Shown piece by piece: positions 27,073 to 36,657 of a DNA stretch of 64,000 nt. A program made the translations under genes and the position numbers. The notes below the pieces were generated by a model, which saw only the letters and a program-made list of their open reading frames with translations, did not search any database and was not told the origin of the DNA. This stretch comes from Sandaracinobacteroides hominis (GTDB taxonomy: Bacteria; Pseudomonadota; Alphaproteobacteria; Sphingomonadales; Sphingomonadaceae). The stretch lies in NCBI RefSeq assembly GCF_016464365.1, contig NZ_JADCUC010000005.1, positions 186,001-250,000 on the forward strand. Reading direction: 5' to 3'. Numbering within the stretch: the stretch's first letter is position 1; each line of letters opens with the position of its first letter.

Positions 27073-28947
27073 TCAACCCAACAGCGCGCTCGACACCCAG
27101 AAGGTGATCCCCGCCGCCACATAGGCCAGCGCAAACAGGTATCCGAACATGAACAGCGGCCATTTCCAGCCGCCCGTCTCCCGCCGCACCACTGCCAGCG
27201 TCGAAAGGCACTGCGGCGCAAACACGAACCAGGCCAGGAACGCCAAAGCCGTCGGCAACGGCCAGCTCCCTTGCAGCCGCTCGATCAGCCCGCTGGTGTC
27301 GTCGTCGCTTGCATCGATCGCATAGATTGTCGCCAGCGCCGCAACCGCCACTTCCCGCGCTGCCATCGCCGGCAGGATCGACATCGCAATTTCATGGTTG
27401 AAGCCGATCGGCCGCACCAGCGGTTCGATGGCGTTGCCGATGCGTCCGGCGATCGAATATTCCACCTGCGTCCGTCCGTCGCCCTCCGGAACCTTCGGGA
27501 AGCTCGCCAGCACCCACAATGTCACCGTCACCATCAGGATGATCGTGCCAGCCCGCTTCAGGAACGCCCCGGCCCGCAGCCACAGCCCCACCAGAATGTC
27601 GCGCAGCGCCGGCACCTGATAGCTCGGCATCTCCATCAGGAAGGTCGGCGCCGGCCCCTTGGTCACCGTCCGCCGCAGGATCAGTGCGGCAACCATCGCC
27701 CCCACGATGCCCGCCAGATACAGCGCAAACAGCACCAGCCCCTGCAAACCCACCGGCCCCCACACGCGCTGCGCCGGAATGAACGCTGCAATGATCACGG
27801 CATAAACCGGCAACCGCGCCGAACAGGTCATCAACGGCGCTATCAGGATCGTCGTCAGCCGGTCCTTCTCGTCCGGAATCGTCCGCGTCGCCATGATCCC
27901 CGGAATGGCGCAGGCAAAGCTCGACAGCAGCGGAATGAAGGCCGCCCCATTCAGCCCCACCGAAGCCATCATCCGGTCCATCAGGAACGCCGCCCGCACC
28001 ATATAGCCCGAGCCTTCCAGCACCAGGATGAAGCTGAACAGTATCAGGATCAGCGGCAGGAACACGATCACTGCGCCGACGCCGGCCAGCACCCCGTCCA
28101 CCAGGAAGGATCGCGCCACGCCCACTGGCAGCAGCCCGCTGACGATCGCCTGCAGCCAGGCTACCGCCGCCTCGATCCAGCCCACCGGCGCTTCCGCCCA
28201 GGAAAATACCGCCTGGAACATCAGGAACAGGATGGCCGCCAGAATCACCGGCCCCAGCAGCGGATGCAGCAACACCGCATCCAGCCGCCGCCCGATCCGC
28301 GAAGCCGAGCCCTCCTGCAGCGTCACCGCCTTCGCCAGATCGCGCCCCTCGCGGCCCAGCTTGCGCGGGTCGCCCGGCGTAAAATCGGGCAGGGCAGGGC
28401 GCGGCACAGCCACCCGCGCTTCCACAGCCTCCAGCACAGCCGCCAGCCCGCGCTTCCTGACGGCGATCGTTTCCACCACCGGCACGCCCAGCTTCGCCGC
28501 CAGCAGCGCCGAATCCAGCACCAGCCCGTCGCGCGCCGCCATGTCCATCCGGTTCAGCGCCACCACCGTCGGGATGCCCAGCCGCAGCACATCCAGCGCA
28601 AAGCGCAGGTGCGCCGCCAGATTGGTCGCGTCCAGCACGATCAGCACGGCATCGGGCCGACGTTCGCCCGCCTGCCGCCCCAGCAGCGTGTCGCGCGTCA
28701 CCGCCTCGTCGGGCGAGCGCGGCACCAGCCCATAGCAGCCCGGCAGGTCCACCAGCTCCACCCTGCCGCCCGAAGGCAGCGCCAGCTCGGCGGATTTCCG
28801 CTCAACCGTCACGCCGGGATAATTGCCCACCTTCTGTCGCGCGCCGGAAAGCGCGTTGAACAGCGAGGTCTTGCCGGCATTGGGATGCCCCACCACCGCC
28901 ACCATCGGCAGCCGGGTTTCCGCCGAAACCGTTTCCACGACGTTCAT
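27073..28947 (-). CDS. feoB: Ferrous iron transporter FeoB
   Basis: This 624-residue inner-membrane Fe2+ transporter has a cytoplasmic G domain: G1 [16 protein letters not shown] at about 20-35, G2-region NYPGVTVE, G3 DLPGCYGL and G4 NRMD. The Gate/core membrane domain follows ([51 protein letters not shown]). It is shorter than the E. coli protein (about 770) mainly in the C-terminal part, which is usual outside Enterobacteria. Its ATG overlaps the feoA stop (ATGA). Confidence 0.96.
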   Translation of the reverse strand: MNVVETVSAETRLPMVAVVGHPNAGKTSLFNALSGARQKVGNYPGVTVERKSAELALPSGGRVELVDLPGCYGLVPRSPDEAVTRDTLLGRQAGERRPDAVLIVLDATNLAAHLRFALDVLRLGIPTVVALNRMDMAARDGLVLDSALLAAKLGVPVVETIAVRKRGLAAVLEAVEARVAVPRPALPDFTPGDPRKLGREGRDLAKAVTLQEGSASRIGRRLDAVLLHPLLGPVILAAILFLMFQAVFSWAEAPVGWIEAAVAWLQAIVSGLLPVGVARSFLVDGVLAGVGAVIVFLPLILILFSFILVLEGSGYMVRAAFLMDRMMASVGLNGAAFIPLLSSFACAIPGIMATRTIPDEKDRLTTILIAPLMTCSARLPVYAVIIAAFIPAQRVWGPVGLQGLVLFALYLAGIVGAMVAALILRRTVTKGPAPTFLMEMPSYQVPALRDILVGLWLRAGAFLKRAGTIILMVTVTLWVLASFPKVPEGDGRTQVEYSIAGRIGNAIEPLVRPIGFNHEIAMSILPAMAAREVAVAALATIYAIDASDDDTSGLIERLQGSWPLPTALAFLAWFVFAPQCLSTLAVVRRETGGWKWPLFMFGYLFALAYVAAGITFWVSSALLG

Positions 28948-29168
28948 GGCGTCACCAGGATCGCGCGCGCCAGCGCCAGCCGCAGCGCCACGGTCGCCCC
29001 GTCCACCCGCACGGCAATCGGATCGCCCAGCGGCGCCCGGTGCAGGGTTTCCACCTCGGCGCCCTCGTCAAAGCCCAGCTCGACCAGCCGGTCGGCGACA
29101 TCGGCGGCAAGCGGGCCAAATCCGGCAACGCGCGCCGGCACGGAAATGGGGAGATCGTCCAGAGTCAC
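28944..29168 (-). CDS. feoA: Ferrous iron transport protein A
   Basis: The 74-residue SH3-like protein matches FeoA ([41 protein letters not shown]). FeoA is required for FeoB activity and probably binds it on the cytoplasmic side. The start is GTG; no in-frame ATG exists upstream before a stop or implausible sequence, and the Shine-Dalgarno is weak. It forms a two-gene operon with feoB. No FeoC or Fur box was recognised. Confidence 0.92.
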   Translation of the reverse strand: MTLDDLPISVPARVAGFGPLAADVADRLVELGFDEGAEVETLHRAPLGDPIAVRVDGATVALRLALARAILVTP

Positions 29169-29208
29169 TTGCGAGCGACTATCAGTAACACCCGCAAATG
29201 GAAACCCA

Positions 29209-29889
29209 CTACCCCTCTACAGGATAACGCAGCCGTCCAAGGAAGCGCGCCAGACTCAGCCGCTCATCGCCACCAGACGGCTTCAGCTTCGCCTTCGCCG
29301 TCTCGATCCGCATCACGTCGGCGATCCGCCGATCCAGAAACGCCCAGGTATCGGCAAAATCCTCGCTGTCATCCCCCAGCCAGTACAGCAGCGTAGCGGC
29401 ATAGACGCCGGCGGCCAGCGTCCGCTTCGAATAATGGTTGAAATCGGTCGAGCTGTCGCCCGCCGCCCGCCAGATGGCATCCGCCGTCGCCCACGAAGCC
29501 CGCATCGCCCGCAGCGCATTCTGCGGCTGCGCCAGGATATGCGCCGCCCGCCGCACCGCCTCCCGGTGCGGCGCCGCCTGCTCCAGCCGTGTGCGGATCG
29601 CCGCCGTGATCTTCTCGCGCACCTTCAGCGCCCGGAATGCATCGCTGTCCAGCGCCGCCGCCATCTTCGCATCGGCGCCTGCAATCATCGCCTCCACCAT
29701 CGCGATGGCACTGCCGGCAAACACCAGCCGCGCCGCAGCCGGCGCCACGCCCAGATCGGCGGCGGCAGCATCCACCGTCTTGTCGCTCCAGCCATCAAAG
29801 GGCACATGCGGCAGCATCGCCTCCACCAAAAGCGGGCGAAGCTCATCCAACGTCATGTCGCGGGGCGCGAGATTGGCAATTTCGGTCAT
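29209..29889 (-). CDS. COQ9-family ubiquinone biosynthesis protein
   Basis: The 226-residue protein starts [13 protein letters not shown]. It has a TetR-like helical N-terminal part and the conserved COQ9 C-terminal region ([47 protein letters not shown]). COQ9 is a lipid-binding partner of the Coq7 hydroxylase in ubiquinone synthesis; a coq7 gene is present at 45.4 kb. The 18-codon upstream extension is rejected because the first ATG after it fits the conserved length. Confidence 0.93.
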   Translation of the reverse strand: MTEIANLAPRDMTLDELRPLLVEAMLPHVPFDGWSDKTVDAAAADLGVAPAAARLVFAGSAIAMVEAMIAGADAKMAAALDSDAFRALKVREKITAAIRTRLEQAAPHREAVRRAAHILAQPQNALRAMRASWATADAIWRAAGDSSTDFNHYSKRTLAAGVYAATLLYWLGDDSEDFADTWAFLDRRIADVMRIETAKAKLKPSGGDERLSLARFLGRLRYPVEG

Positions 29890-29934
29890 GCCAGCCCTTC
29901 TAGGCCCTTGGCCGCGGCTTGGGTAGGCCAAGGG

Positions 29935-29963
29935 TTGCCGCAAACCCCCCTCTTTGCTATGGG
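29935..29963 (+). promoter_or_regulatory. Candidate sigma70-type promoter of rpsU
   Basis: TTGCCG, a 17-nt spacer and TATGGG lie upstream of rpsU. Transcription would start near 29970, leaving a leader of about 120 nt that contains GC-rich inverted repeats. This is motif matching only. Confidence 0.4.
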
Positions 29964-30090
29964 CCCGCCAGCGACGCCGGCCACCCGGCGGCGAACCCGA
30001 TTCTGTTCGGGCCAGCCGTCAACGCGCTGCCGGCTACAAGAGTTTGAATTATCTCAGGTTTACTACTTTCAGGAAGGTGCTGACCTTTTT

Positions 30091-30297
30091 ATGCAGATCA
30101 TGGTTCGCGACAACAATGTCGATCAGGCTCTCCGCGCGCTCAAGAAGAAGCTGCAGCGTGAAGGTGTGTATCGCGAAATGAAGCTGCGCCGCCATTACGA
30201 GAAGCCGTCGGAAAAGCGCGCCCGCGAAAAGGCCGCCGCCATCCGCCGCGCCCGCAAGCTGGACCGCAAGCGCGCCGAGCGCGACGGTCAGCGCTAA
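30091..30297 (+). CDS. rpsU: 30S ribosomal protein S21
   Basis: The 68-residue basic protein starts [20 protein letters not shown], the standard alphaproteobacterial S21 N-terminus, and continues [20 protein letters not shown] with an Arg/Lys-rich tail. S21 sits near the anti-Shine-Dalgarno end of 16S rRNA in the 30S subunit. AGGAAGG lies 14 nt from the ATG, rather far, and the second ATG (30100) is closer to typical spacing; homology favours the first. It is followed by an FKBP gene 11 bp downstream. Confidence 0.96.
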   Translation: MQIMVRDNNVDQALRALKKKLQREGVYREMKLRRHYEKPSEKRAREKAAAIRRARKLDRKRAERDGQR

Positions 30298-30308
30298 GCG
30301 CTCCGAAA

Positions 30309-30830
30309 ATGGCTGATTCGACCGCTCCGGGCGCAAAGTCCGGTGGTTCAGGTCTGGGCAAGTGGATCGTCGCGGGTGTCGTGCTGTCGACGGCTGCCGT
30401 CGCCCTGGCGCTCGCAGGCACCTCGTCGCTCCGCGCCCCCGCGCGGGAAGCGAACAGCTTCCTCGTCTCTAATGCGGAGAAACCCGGCGTGAAGACAACG
30501 GCCAGCGGCCTGCAGGTCGAAATGCTGGCAGCGGGCGAAGGCCCGACGCCCACCGCCACCGACACCGTCCTCGTCCACTACGAGGGGCGTCTGGCCGACG
30601 GCACCGTCTTCGATTCCAGCTACCAGCGCGGTCAGCCCGCTGTGTTCGGTGTCGGCGACGTGATCCCGGGCTGGACGGAAGGGCTGCAACTGATGCGCCC
30701 GGGCGGCAAGGCCCGCTTCACCATCCCGCCCGAACTCGGCTACGGTGCCAGCGGCGCCGGCGGCGTGATCCCGCCCAACGCGGTTCTGGTGTTCGATGTC
30801 GAACTGCTGGCAATCGCTCCCAAGCGGTAA
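30309..30830 (+). CDS. FKBP-type peptidyl-prolyl isomerase, membrane-anchored
   Basis: The 173-residue protein has a single N-terminal helix (WIVAGVVLSTAAVALALAG) and a C-terminal FKBP domain: VLVHYEGRLADGTVFDSSYQ, FGVGDVIPGWTEGLQLM, ARFTIPPELGYGASG and PPNAVLVFDVELL. It catalyses prolyl cis-trans isomerisation, probably in the periplasm facing away from the anchor. It is co-oriented with rpsU and followed by a strong terminator, so rpsU-FKBP is probably an operon. Confidence 0.94.
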   Translation: MADSTAPGAKSGGSGLGKWIVAGVVLSTAAVALALAGTSSLRAPAREANSFLVSNAEKPGVKTTASGLQVEMLAAGEGPTPTATDTVLVHYEGRLADGTVFDSSYQRGQPAVFGVGDVIPGWTEGLQLMRPGGKARFTIPPELGYGASGAGGVIPPNAVLVFDVELLAIAPKR

Positions 30831-30852
30831 CCTATTCTCAACTTGACCAATA

Positions 30853-30889
30853 ACAGGCGGCAGGCCAACCTGCCGCCTGTCTTTGTTTT
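30853..30889 (+). terminator. Rho-independent terminator after the FKBP gene
   Basis: ACAGGCGGCAGG pairs perfectly with CCTGCCGCCTGT (12 bp) around a CCAA loop, followed by CTTTGTTTT. It lies 22 bp after the FKBP stop. Confidence 0.92.
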
Positions 30890-30933
30890 GCAGCAGGTCC
30901 AACTGCTGCTGGTTTCGGTTCGGGGGGAAGATC

Positions 30934-31335
30934 ATGGGCTTTTCAGACGCTGTTCGTACCTGTCTCGGGAAATACGCCACCTTCTCAGGCCGCGCCTCCC
31001 GCTCCGAATATTGGTGGTTCTACCTCTTCACATTCCTCGTCTTCTTCGCGCTGACCATCCTCGACATGGTCGCGTTCGGCTACAATCCCGAAGACCCGAC
31101 ATCCTATCCAAAGCTTGTGCTGATCGGCCTCGTCGCGATCTTCCTGCCGATGCTGTCGGCTGCGATCCGCCGCCTGCACGATACCGACCGCAGCGGCTGG
31201 TGGTATCTGATCGGCCTTGTCCCGATCGTCGGCGGCATTGTCCTCCTGATTTTCCTGATCCTGAAGGGCACCGAAGGCGCAAACCGCTTCGGCCCCGATC
31301 CGCTTGGATCAGACGCCCACGGCATTTTCGACTGA
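30934..31335 (+). CDS. DUF805 membrane protein
   Basis: The 133-residue protein starts MGFSDAVRTCLGKYATFSGRASRSEYWWF, the DUF805 hallmark, and has three to four membrane helices. It also has AAIRRLHDTDRSGWWYL and a C-terminal GTEGANRFGPDPLG. GGGGGGAAG precedes the ATG. Members are small inner-membrane proteins of unknown function. It is isolated between the rpsU-FKBP terminator and the retropepsin-like gene. Confidence 0.92.
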   Translation: MGFSDAVRTCLGKYATFSGRASRSEYWWFYLFTFLVFFALTILDMVAFGYNPEDPTSYPKLVLIGLVAIFLPMLSAAIRRLHDTDRSGWWYLIGLVPIVGGIVLLIFLILKGTEGANRFGPDPLGSDAHGIFD

Positions 31336-31397
31336 TCGTCGCAACCGGCGCCGCGCTATGGCTGGCGCCATTCCGCAGCTGGCGCCATGATGCCCCC

Positions 31398-32354
31398 ATG
31401 CGCGCCGCAATCCCCATCCTGCTCCTCGCCGCCCCGCTCCTTGTTGCCGCTCCGCTGCGTGCAAAGCCCGTCCCCCTCGTCGAACTTACCGCCAATCCGA
31501 TCCCCCTCACCACCGTCCAGCTGAAGCGCGGCAGCCTGCCCGTCCGCGTCAGCCTCGGCTTCGACAAGGCGATGCTGCTGAACCTCCAGCCCGCCCTCGA
31601 TCTGAAGCTGAAACCCTTCCCCATCATCGGCAAGTTCAAGCTGAAAAACCCACAGCTCCCCGGCGGCGAAGCGACCATCCGCGGCAACCTCATCACCGCC
31701 AACGTCGGCGGCACCGGCGACCAGAAACTTCCCACCGCCTGGATCGACAAGGATGTTGTCCCCGCCCCGCAGGCCGGCGTCGTCTCGGTCATGGCCTTCG
31801 ACGCAGACCGCGTCCGCATCCACAACCCGACGGCCCCCACCGCCGGCACCCGTACCTTCCGCCTCGCCCGCGCGGGCAAGGGCGACAGCGACATGCTCTG
31901 GAAGGCCGGCAGGGAAAAGGTTCACATCGTCTTCGATTTCACCAGCGAGGCGACGGTCATGAACGCCGCCGCCGCCACAGTCCTGGAGCGCGAAGGCCTC
32001 GTCCGCCGCACCGGCCGCGTCGGTCTGTGGTCCCCGGTCCCGGCGCTCAAGCTGCCGGTTGAAACCCTCACCCCCACTGCAGGCGCCGAAATTCTCGGTC
32101 TTCCGCTCATGCGCCCAAACGCCCGCATCACCAAGGCCCGCGCGGAAGAGCTGGACGCCCGCGCCGCCGCCGGCATCACCGGAGACAGCCAGGAAGACCC
32201 CGACGCCATCGTCGTCACGGCCGAAAAGGAAAAGGGCAAACGCCGCGAACCCTGGATGCTGATCGGCCGTGACGTGCTGCGCTACTGCTCCACGGTAGAG
32301 CTGGACCGCCCCGGCGCCGCATGGGAACTGACCTGCGCCTTCCCGGGCCAATAG
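31398..32354 (+). CDS. Exported retropepsin-like protein, uncharacterised
   Basis: The 318-residue protein has a signal peptide (MRAAIPILLLAAPLLVAAPLRA). Its C-terminal half has the layout of a retroviral-type aspartic protease: VHIVFDFTSEATVMNAAAAT at the place of the active-site strand, then LGLPLMRPNA, and WMLIGRDVLRYCSTVELDR like the (L/I)GxDxL...D strand of retropepsins. The usual D-[ST]-G motif is replaced by DFTS, so catalysis is doubtful. The N-terminal half contains VRVSLGFDKAMLLNLQ and LITANVGG. Assignment is by pattern only. The gene is convergent with an Hsp70-like gene, 1 bp apart. Confidence 0.6.
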   Translation: MRAAIPILLLAAPLLVAAPLRAKPVPLVELTANPIPLTTVQLKRGSLPVRVSLGFDKAMLLNLQPALDLKLKPFPIIGKFKLKNPQLPGGEATIRGNLITANVGGTGDQKLPTAWIDKDVVPAPQAGVVSVMAFDADRVRIHNPTAPTAGTRTFRLARAGKGDSDMLWKAGREKVHIVFDFTSEATVMNAAAATVLEREGLVRRTGRVGLWSPVPALKLPVETLTPTAGAEILGLPLMRPNARITKARAEELDARAAAGITGDSQEDPDAIVVTAEKEKGKRREPWMLIGRDVLRYCSTVELDRPGAAWELTCAFPGQ

Positions 32355-32355
32355 C

Positions 32356-33648
32356 TCACACCACCCAGGCCCCAATATCCGGCTCGTTCCCGATCAGCGC
32401 CAGCCCATGCGCAATAGAGGTGAGTTCACCCCCGGTCGCTATCCGTTCGTCGCCAAAGCGCTCGGCAAACAGCCGGGCCACGCGCGGCACCAGCGAAGTC
32501 CCGCCGGTAAGGAACACCCGGTCGATCTCCGCCGCTGCAACCCCCGCCTTCGCCAGCGCCCGATCCACCGCCGCTTCCATCGCCGCCACATCCGGCGCGA
32601 TCCACCGCTCAAACTCCGCCCGCGTAACCTCCGCCTCGATCGCCAGCCCGGCCCCGGCAAAGCGGAACACCGCGCTTTCCGCCACCGAAAGCTCGCGCTT
32701 CACCTGTCCCACCGCCTCGTGCAGCGGAAAGCCCAGCTCCTGCTCGATCACGGCCATCATCCGCCCGATCGCCTCCGGGTCCAGCGCCGATCGCCGCAGC
32801 GACTCCAGCTCCGCCATGGTCCGCTTGTTGTGCATCAGCGCCAGCCGCGACCAGTCGGCAAAATCGGCGAAATAGCCCGGCGGTATATCCAGCACCTTGT
32901 CGAACGAGCGATAACGCCCGCCCTTGCCCAACAGAGGCATCACCAGATGGTCGACAATCCGCGCATCGAATCGGTCGCCGGCAATCCCCACCCCGTCATG
33001 CCCCAGCGGCACGCAGCGCTGCACCGCACCCGGTGCCTCGATCCGCACCACGGAAAAATCGCTGGTGCCGCCGCCGAAATCCGCCACCAGGATCGTCGCC
33101 GGCTCGCTGATGCGAGAGGCATAGCTGAACGCCGCCCCCAGCGGCTCATAGACATAGTGCAGTTCGGCCCCCAGCCCGGCAAACATCGCGTCATAGCGCT
33201 GCCGCGCCAGCTTCTCGTCCGGCCGATAGCCGGCATAGACCACCGGCCGCCCCACAATCACCCGCGAAGCGCCCCGAAATGCCCCCTTCGCCCGCAGCGC
33301 CATCTTCTCCAGGAACGCCCCGCCCAGCTGCTCGAACTTGTAGCGCCGCTCGAAGATCGTCGCATGTTCAAAGGTCGCATTCGCCGCCACCGACTTGAAC
33401 GACTGCAAGAACCGGCTGCCCCCCGGATAGGCCAGATATTCCGCAATCGCCCAGGGCCCCGCCTCATGGGCGATGCCTTTGCGAAACCCCTCATCTTCCC
33501 AGAAGCACAGGGCAGAGCGAAACGCCGCCTCCGGCCCATCCGGCGAATCCAGCATCAACAGGTCGGAAACGCCGCCGCGCGCAACGGCCGCCACCGAATT
33601 GGTGGTGCCGAAATCAAGGCCAAGGGTGAAGGGAGCAGAATCGGGCAT
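32356..33648 (-). CDS. Hsp70-family ATPase (YegD-like)
   Basis: The 430-residue protein has the actin/Hsp70 nucleotide-binding fold: phosphate-1 LGLDFGTTNSVAAV, phosphate-2 VADFGGGTSDFSVV, adenosine motif FLTGGTSLVPRVARLFAERF, and YEPLGAAFSYA. It ends shortly after the ATPase domain and lacks a substrate-binding domain, as in YegD-type DnaK relatives. The biological role is unknown. It is not next to dnaJ or grpE, and lies 44 bp upstream of the SnoaL-like gene's stop on the same strand. Confidence 0.92.
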   Translation of the reverse strand: MPDSAPFTLGLDFGTTNSVAAVARGGVSDLLMLDSPDGPEAAFRSALCFWEDEGFRKGIAHEAGPWAIAEYLAYPGGSRFLQSFKSVAANATFEHATIFERRYKFEQLGGAFLEKMALRAKGAFRGASRVIVGRPVVYAGYRPDEKLARQRYDAMFAGLGAELHYVYEPLGAAFSYASRISEPATILVADFGGGTSDFSVVRIEAPGAVQRCVPLGHDGVGIAGDRFDARIVDHLVMPLLGKGGRYRSFDKVLDIPPGYFADFADWSRLALMHNKRTMAELESLRRSALDPEAIGRMMAVIEQELGFPLHEAVGQVKRELSVAESAVFRFAGAGLAIEAEVTRAEFERWIAPDVAAMEAAVDRALAKAGVAAAEIDRVFLTGGTSLVPRVARLFAERFGDERIATGGELTSIAHGLALIGNEPDIGAWVV

Positions 33649-33692
33649 GGGGGGCGGCTGCTACACATTTGCGTCCCCAAGAGCAAAGGCCT

Positions 33693-34127
33693 TCAGCCCG
33701 CCGCGACGTTCCGCTGCAACTGTTGAAAAACCCCCAGCCGGTCGGCAATCTGCCAATGACCGGTCAGCCGATCCTCCGCATCGAACAGATAGAGCGTCGC
33801 CCCAGACATCCGGATCCTATGCCCCGTCGCCGGATACCCGGGAATATCGCCCGCATGCGTGGCTTCCCACAGCCAGGTCATCACCACCCCGTCGCCGTCC
33901 GCGAACATCCCCTGCACGTCGAACCGCTGATCGGGAAACGCAGCCCGCGATTGCACCAGCCGCTCGCGGAATCCCTGCAGGTCCAGGGTCCGGCCTTCCC
34001 ACGGGTCACCCGGGTCGTGGTGAATGGTATAGGCCGGCGCCAGATAATCGCCCGCCGCCTCGGCATCGCCGTCATCCCAAACCTGCCGGATGAAGCGCGC
34101 CAGCAGTTCCTTGCGTCCAGTCGTCAT
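33693..34127 (-). CDS. SnoaL-like ester cyclase family protein
   Basis: The 144-residue NTF2-fold protein has the SnoaL pattern: FIRQVWDDGDAEAAGDYLAP, YTIHHDPGDPWEG, GFRERLVQSRAAFPD, VVMTWLWEATHAGDIPGYPATG and the final HWQIADRLGVFQQL. It resembles polyketide-cyclase-like SnoaL/ester cyclase proteins; in most bacteria these are orphan small enzymes of unknown substrate. Between it and accC (34128-34303) there is a CATGCC-acaa-GGCATG hairpin and short direct repeats, with no gene seen. Confidence 0.88.
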   Translation of the reverse strand: MTTGRKELLARFIRQVWDDGDAEAAGDYLAPAYTIHHDPGDPWEGRTLDLQGFRERLVQSRAAFPDQRFDVQGMFADGDGVVMTWLWEATHAGDIPGYPATGHRIRMSGATLYLFDAEDRLTGHWQIADRLGVFQQLQRNVAAG

Positions 34128-34303
34128 CAGCCTGTCCTACAAACCCCGGTTCATGCCACAAGGCATGGGTGCAGGCGGCAAACCACCTCGCAAATTTCCC
34201 TGTCCTACAGCCAGCCCATCGGCTACGCGCGCCCGCCCACGCAGGAGTCACTGGGAAGTTTGGGAAGTTTCCCCCTGCGGAACACCAACAGAGGGAAACA
34301 GAA

Positions 34304-35656
34304 TCAGACCTGCGGAGCCTTCTTCGCCAGCAAGGCTTCCAGCCACTTGATGCTGTAATCGCCGCTGATGAAGTCCGGCTCGTCCATCAGCCGCTGGTGC
34401 AGCGGGATGGTCGTCTTGATTCCGGAAACCACCATTTCCTCCAGCGCCCGCTTCATCCGCGCAATCGCTTCCTCGCGGGTGTCGGCATGCACGATCAGCT
34501 TGGCGATCAGGCTGTCATAGGTCGGCGGCACCCGATAACCGGAATAGAGCGCGCTATCGATCCGCACGCCAGGCCCGCCGGCTGCGTGGAACTCGTTCAC
34601 CAGTCCCGGCGAAGGCGCGAAGGTCTGCGGGTCTTCCGCATTGATCCGCGCCTCGATGGCGTGGCCCTTCAAATGCACGTCGGCCTGCGTCTTCGACAGC
34701 GGCATCCCAGCCGCCACGCGGATCTGTTCCTTGACCAGGTCCATGCCGGTCAGCAGCTCCGTCACCGGATGCTCCACCTGCAGGCGGGTATTCATCTCGA
34801 TGAAGTAGAACTCGCCATCTTCCCACAGGAACTCGATCGTGCCGGCGCCGCGGTATTTCATGTCCGCCATCGCCTTGGCGCAGATAAGCCCCATGCGGTT
34901 GCGGTCGACCTCGCCCAGCGCCGGGGAGGTCGCTTCCTCCAGCACCTTCTGATGCCGCCGCTGCAGCGAACAGTCACGCTCACCCAGATGGATGGCAGCA
35001 CCCTTGCCGTCGCCAAACACCTGGAACTCGATGTGGCGCGGGTTGGAAAGATATTTCTCGATATAGACGGCGTCATGGCCAAAGGCGGCCTTCGCCTCCT
35101 GCCGCGCCTGTCGAAACGCGCCTTCCAGCATGGCGGCGTTTTCCACCACCTTCATGCCGCGGCCACCACCGCCGGCTGCGGCCTTCACCAGCACCGGATA
35201 GCCGAACTTCTCGGCAACAGCGCGGGCTTCGTCCACCGTCTCCACGGCCCCATCGGAACCGGGCACCAGGGGCAGCCCCAGTGCGCCTGCCGTACGCTTC
35301 GCCTCCACCTTGTCGCCCATCGTCCGGATATGATCCGGGGACGGCCCGATCCAGGTGATCCGATGCTCCTCCACGATCTCGGCAAAGCGCGCGTTCTCGG
35401 AAAGGAAGCCATAGCCGGGGTGGATGGCATCGGCCTGCGCGATTTCCGCCGCAGCGATGATGTTCGGGATGTTCAGATAGCTGTCGGAGGCCGGCGGCGG
35501 CCCGATGCAGATCGCCTCGTCGGCCAGCCGCACATGCTTGGCGGTGGCGTCGGCGGTCGAATGCACGGCAACCGTCTTGATGCCCATTTCACGCGCCGCA
35601 CGCAGGATGCGCAGCGCAATCTCGCCCCGGTTGGCGATCAGGATCTTGCGGAACAT
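34304..35656 (-). CDS. accC: Acetyl-CoA carboxylase biotin carboxylase subunit
   Basis: The 450-residue biotin carboxylase starts [20 protein letters not shown]. The ATP-grasp glycine loop is [13 protein letters not shown] and the catalytic region [15 protein letters not shown]. It carboxylates biotin on AccB using ATP and bicarbonate for fatty acid synthesis. Its length is that of a stand-alone AccC, unlike the fused PccA at 13.2 kb. It lies 5 bp after accB, the third gene of the aroQ-accB-accC operon. Confidence 0.97.
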   Translation of the reverse strand: MFRKILIANRGEIALRILRAAREMGIKTVAVHSTADATAKHVRLADEAICIGPPPASDSYLNIPNIIAAAEIAQADAIHPGYGFLSENARFAEIVEEHRITWIGPSPDHIRTMGDKVEAKRTAGALGLPLVPGSDGAVETVDEARAVAEKFGYPVLVKAAAGGGGRGMKVVENAAMLEGAFRQARQEAKAAFGHDAVYIEKYLSNPRHIEFQVFGDGKGAAIHLGERDCSLQRRHQKVLEEATSPALGEVDRNRMGLICAKAMADMKYRGAGTIEFLWEDGEFYFIEMNTRLQVEHPVTELLTGMDLVKEQIRVAAGMPLSKTQADVHLKGHAIEARINAEDPQTFAPSPGLVNEFHAAGGPGVRIDSALYSGYRVPPTYDSLIAKLIVHADTREEAIARMKRALEEMVVSGIKTTIPLHQRLMDEPDFISGDYSIKWLEALLAKKAPQV

Positions 35657-35661
35657 GCCCG

Positions 35662-36132
35662 TTATTCGATGATCACAAGCGGCTGGTCATATTCGACCGG
35701 CTGCTCGTTGCTGACGAGGATGGACTTCACCTTGCCGCCCTTGGGGGCAACGATCGGGTTCATCACCTTCATCGCTTCCACGATCAGCAGCGTGTCGCCT
35801 TCCTTCACGGAAGCGCCGACCTCGACATAATTTTTCGCCCCCGGTTCAGGAGACAGATAGGCAGTGCCCACCATCGGCGATTTCACAGTACCAGGATGCT
35901 CGGCAGGGGCAGCAGCAGAAGGCGCAGCTGCCGCAGGCGCGGGAGCCGCCGCCACGGGCGCAGGCGCAGCCGCCGCCACCGCGACGCCGCCGCGCGCCAC
36001 GCGAATGGCGCGGTCGCCGTCATGCACTTCGATTTCGGTAAGGTTGGTTTCGTCCAGCAGCGCGGCAAGCTGGCGCACCAGCGCCACTTCAACCCGCATG
36101 CTGTCGCTTTCCCCCGTCTTGGAAGCAGCCAT
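35662..36132 (-). CDS. accB: Biotin carboxyl carrier protein of acetyl-CoA carboxylase
   Basis: The 156-residue protein has an N-terminal region ([20 protein letters not shown]), an Ala/Pro-rich linker at about 52-77 and a biotinyl domain ([18 protein letters not shown]). Lys122 in EAMKVMN is the biotinylation site; the Val in place of the common Met is tolerated in many Alphaproteobacteria. AAGGGA precedes the ATG. It is the substrate of BirA and the partner of AccC immediately downstream. Confidence 0.97.
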   Translation of the reverse strand: MAASKTGESDSMRVEVALVRQLAALLDETNLTEIEVHDGDRAIRVARGGVAVAAAAPAPVAAAPAPAAAAPSAAAPAEHPGTVKSPMVGTAYLSPEPGAKNYVEVGASVKEGDTLLIVEAMKVMNPIVAPKGGKVKSILVSNEQPVEYDQPLVIIE

Positions 36133-36159
36133 TCTATAGTCCCTTTGGGTAAATATGAA

Positions 36160-36609
36160 TTAGCCGCGCTCTTGCCGCATCCGCGCGGCGGCGTCCAGCG
36201 CAAGGGCATATCCGGCCGCGCCAAAGCCCTGAATAACGCCAGCCGCAACCGGCGAGACATGGCTCACATGGCGAAAGGATTCGCGCGCGGCTGGATTGGA
36301 AAGATGCACCTCGATCACCGGCACCGGGATCGACTTGATCGCATCCCGCAGGGCGATAGACGTGTGCGTATAGGCGCCAGCATTCAGGATCACCGCCAGC
36401 GCTCTTCGCCCGGCGGCCTCGTGCAGCCAGTCGATCAGATGGCCTTCATGGTTCGATTGGCGCAGATCCACTTCGATCCCCAGATTGTCGCCCTGCGTCA
36501 CCAGCATGTTGGCGATATCGTCCAGCGTCGTCTTGCCATAGACCTCGGGCTCCCGCGTCCCCAACAGGTTCAGGTTCGGGCCGTTCAGCACGAGAACAAG
36601 ATCAGCCAA
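36160..36609 (-). CDS. aroQ: Type II 3-dehydroquinate dehydratase
   Basis: The 149-residue enzyme catalyses the third step of the shikimate pathway. Motifs: [19 protein letters not shown] (catalytic Arg/Tyr loop), [33 protein letters not shown] and [11 protein letters not shown] (His). The start is TTG, supported by GGAGG 7 nt upstream; no ATG fits before the conserved LNGPNLN. Linkage to accBC is common in Proteobacteria. It is divergent from thiSG with 48 bp between. Confidence 0.95.
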   Translation of the reverse strand: MADLVLVLNGPNLNLLGTREPEVYGKTTLDDIANMLVTQGDNLGIEVDLRQSNHEGHLIDWLHEAAGRRALAVILNAGAYTHTSIALRDAIKSIPVPVIEVHLSNPAARESFRHVSHVSPVAAGVIQGFGAAGYALALDAAARMRQERG

Positions 36610-36657
36610 GCGTCGCCTCCGGTTGAGCAAATGGTCTGGCGGCTTATAGAGGCATTC

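Noticed and set aside
27064-30090. Plus-strand frame of about 1000 codons antisense to feoB, feoA and COQ9
   Set aside because: It only becomes real at its 3' end, where rpsU starts at 30091. The rest is Arg/His/Pro-rich shadow sequence.
36610-36657. TPP riboswitch before thiSG
   Set aside because: The gap is only 48 bp and shows no thi-box (CTGAGA) element.
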